Assembly: GCF_025971955.1 (NCBI RefSeq)
Contig: NZ_JAPDMX010000012.1
Span: 62,001-126,000 of the forward strand
Direction: 5' to 3'
Length of the DNA: 64,000 nt
From: Shewanella subflava
Lineage (GTDB): Bacteria > Pseudomonadota > Gammaproteobacteria > Enterobacterales > Shewanellaceae
In this document: in pieces, positions 62,208 through 64,000 of the stretch
How positions within the stretch are numbered: the first letter of the stretch is position 1
How the letters are laid out: every line of letters starts with the position of its first letter
Notes under the pieces: generated by a model
Told to the model about the DNA's origin: nothing
Database searches by the model: none
What the model saw: the letters and a program-made list of their open reading frames with translations, nothing else
Program-made: the position numbers and the translations under genes

Positions 62208-64000
62208 ATGAGAAGTTCAGTACTTTTATGCGCCGTGTTTGGCATGGCGTTATGTCCAGTTGCTTTAGCCGTTGCCAACGAATTAGAAACATCAGCACAA
62301 CAACAAACCGTAGAAAGGGTTGAAGTAACAGGATCTCGCCTTAAAGGTGTAGATATGGAGGGGGCTAATCCTTTACAAAGTTTTAGCCAGGCTGATATAG
62401 CCCAAAAAGGTTATGGTTCTGTTAGTGAGTTTTTACGTGATTTACCCCAAGCCTCAAGCGCGGGAACATTTTCTGAGTCTGGCGGAGTAGCTGGGGCAGA
62501 TGGTGCCCCTGCAGGCGCTTCTGGGGTCAGTTTACGCGGACTAGGTTCAAGCTCTACCCTTGTATTAGTCAATGGTCGTCGTGTGGCCGTTGATTCATTT
62601 TCTAACGGTTCAGACTCTTTTGTAAACGTTAATTCTATTCCACTTTCTGCCATTGAACGGATTGATGTTCTAACCGATGGCGCTTCATCGATTTATGGTT
62701 CAGACGCAATTGCAGGGGTGATTAACTTTATTTTGCGCAAAGACTTTGTTGGTCATGAACTTACAGCCCAATATGGTGATGATACTTCAGACCACGATGC
62801 CAGTCGCACTAACCTGACCTATGCCGGTGGATTCGAGACCACCAATAGCAACACAACACTTGTGGTTGACTATGCAACGCGTAATCCTATTTTTAATAGT
62901 GATAGACCCGTGAATGTGACCTATAAGTCTAATACTCGCATGACAATTGACGGAGATGACTACGCCGAGAATTGGTGTGGTGACGATACTCAAAAAAGTG
63001 GTAGCCGCTGTAACTATGACTATGTGATCCAGCGCGCGATTCAACCAGACTATGAAAACATCGGCGCGACACTGAATCATATCTATCGACTTGATAGTGG
63101 TTTAGAGTTTTTTGCCGAAGGTATGTTTCAACAAAATAATGGCTCATCCTATGAAGCCCCTGCGGGTTATACCGTTGATATTGCAGGTGATTCAATAAAT
63201 GTTCCTCAATACGTTCAAGATATCGATATGCTCGATGGCAGCGTAAGTGACTTTATCACAATACGAACACGTTTCCCTGAGCGTCGAATTCAACAATATG
63301 ACACCCAAAGCTACCGTATGTTAGCCGGTATTAGAGGTGATATTGCCGAATGGAGTTTTGAGTCGGCACTGAGCTACGGTAAATCCACTAATGAGATTAA
63401 AAACGTATCGGGCTATATGAATGCGACCAGTCTAGATATGGCAGTAGCAAACAATAGCTTCAACCCCTTTAATTTAGGCCAAGATAGCAGCGCAGCTCAA
63501 GTTGCTGCGTTGCGCGATCCGGGTGTTCGCCAAGGTGAGTCAGAAGTTTTATCGCTCGATTTTAACTTTGCTGGAGACTTATTTGAGCTACCTGCAGGCA
63601 CGGTCAGTTCGGTCTTTGGCGGTGAATTCCGAAGCGAAGATATTTTTGATAAACCGTCTGTTAACGCCGTTAATAATGAAATTATTGGTTTAGGCGCAAG
63701 TGATGCTGCCGCCGATCGCACTCAATACGCAGCATATGGTGAATTTAACATCCCATTAGCCGATTCACTCGACCTAATAGCGGCCTTACGTTATGACCAT
63801 TACAGTGATTTTGGTGGTGATGTAAATCCTAAAGTATCATTACGTTACAACCCCATCGATGATCTAGTCTTACGTGCATCTTGGAGCACAGGATTTAGAG
63901 CACCATCGTTATCGCAACTGGGGGCAGGCACTTCATTAGGCAGTCAATATATTAATTGCGGTGCAGATGAAGCTTATAACGCATTATGTGGCACTGCGGG
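62208..64000 (+). CDS. TonB-dependent receptor, 3' partial
   Basis: The first 597 residues of an outer-membrane TonB-dependent receptor; the frame is open to the window end. The start ATG at 62208 has GGAG 6 nt before it. After a signal (MRSSVLLCAVFGMALCPVALA) come a TonB-box-like VERVEVTG, the plug with SLRGLGSSSTLVLVNGRRV and VLTDGASSIYGSDAIAGVINF, then barrel strands; RASWSTGFRAPSLSQLG is typical of the last third. The LVNGRR type is frequent in Alteromonadales and often serves peptide, sugar or other organic uptake. Cys pairs (ENWCGDDTQKSGSRC, NCGADEAYNALC) suggest disulfide-pinned loops. The divergent neighbour is a secreted cyanophycinase, so uptake of its products is plausible. Confidence 0.88.
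   Translation, partial: MRSSVLLCAVFGMALCPVALAVANELETSAQQQTVERVEVTGSRLKGVDMEGANPLQSFSQADIAQKGYGSVSEFLRDLPQASSAGTFSESGGVAGADGAPAGASGVSLRGLGSSSTLVLVNGRRVAVDSFSNGSDSFVNVNSIPLSAIERIDVLTDGASSIYGSDAIAGVINFILRKDFVGHELTAQYGDDTSDHDASRTNLTYAGGFETTNSNTTLVVDYATRNPIFNSDRPVNVTYKSNTRMTIDGDDYAENWCGDDTQKSGSRCNYDYVIQRAIQPDYENIGATLNHIYRLDSGLEFFAEGMFQQNNGSSYEAPAGYTVDIAGDSINVPQYVQDIDMLDGSVSDFITIRTRFPERRIQQYDTQSYRMLAGIRGDIAEWSFESALSYGKSTNEIKNVSGYMNATSLDMAVANNSFNPFNLGQDSSAAQVAALRDPGVRQGESEVLSLDFNFAGDLFELPAGTVSSVFGGEFRSEDIFDKPSVNAVNNEIIGLGASDAAADRTQYAAYGEFNIPLADSLDLIAALRYDHYSDFGGDVNPKVSLRYNPIDDLVLRASWSTGFRAPSLSQLGAGTSLGSQYINCGADEAYNALCGTA

Overview
The window reads as a chromosomal segment of a marine gammaproteobacterium, most likely a Shewanella or close relative. 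This rests on gene content and order; no 16S or other marker is present. Coding density is high, coding sequence is AT-leaning, and I saw no rRNA, tRNA, CRISPR array, phage or intact transposase. The order nfuA, comF/gntX-like gene, bioH, then tex, greB, ompR-envZ resembles the bioH-to-ompR neighbourhood of E. coli, here expanded by inserted genes.

Layout. 1-11.2 kb: 3' part of menE; a divergent Fur-box pair driving a siderophore-type TonB receptor and a PepSY membrane protein; a solitary type IV-like pilin; nfuA with a likely IscR site; a secreted M14 peptidase; comF-like gene; bioH. 11.2-21 kb: a Gln-rich hypothetical; an LTA-synthase-type sulfatase; eptA (lipid A phosphoethanolamine transferase); a lipoprotein built from near-identical 570-bp tandem repeats followed by an OmpA-like protein. 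21-33.4 kb: tex, a hemerythrin-PAS-GGDEF-EAL protein, cytochrome b561, greB, an unknown exported protein, ompR-envZ, a predicted outer-membrane barrel and a peroxiredoxin. 33.7-38.9 kb: a compact six-gene operon, TlpA-like thioredoxin, DUF4266 small lipoprotein, DUF3570 outer-membrane protein, ApbE-like protein, QseB/PmrA-type regulator, QseC-type kinase. 39-53 kb: ppiC, fatty acid cis/trans isomerase, a glycine-zipper lipoprotein, a TDT-family transporter with divergent LysR, a secreted alkylsulfatase with divergent LysR, an S9 peptidase and TerC. 53-64 kb: CusA/CusB-type metal efflux with a Cys/Met-rich small protein, two PepSY proteins, a secreted cyanophycinase and the 5' part of a second TonB receptor.

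Most notable observation: the same direct repeat, CTTAAG-N5-CTTAAG (the form of a PmrA/QseB box), lies upstream of eptA (15944-15960) and upstream of the six-gene operon (38939-38955), at exactly the same distance from the two start codons. The second operon encodes its own QseB/PmrA-type regulator. This suggests one regulon that joins envelope lipid A modification to an uncharacterised ApbE/DUF4266/DUF3570/thioredoxin redox module. The DUF4266 protein carries an ApbE-acceptor-like motif and a Cys tail, and the ApbE protein lacks both a signal peptide and a canonical metal-ligand Asp, so this module is the best candidate here for an undescribed system.

Other themes are iron handling (Fur boxes, PepSY, TonB), Fe-S repair (NfuA), and possible extracellular peptide scavenging (cyanophycinase facing a TonB receptor). 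Convergent gene pairs are mostly separated by clear bidirectional hairpin terminators.
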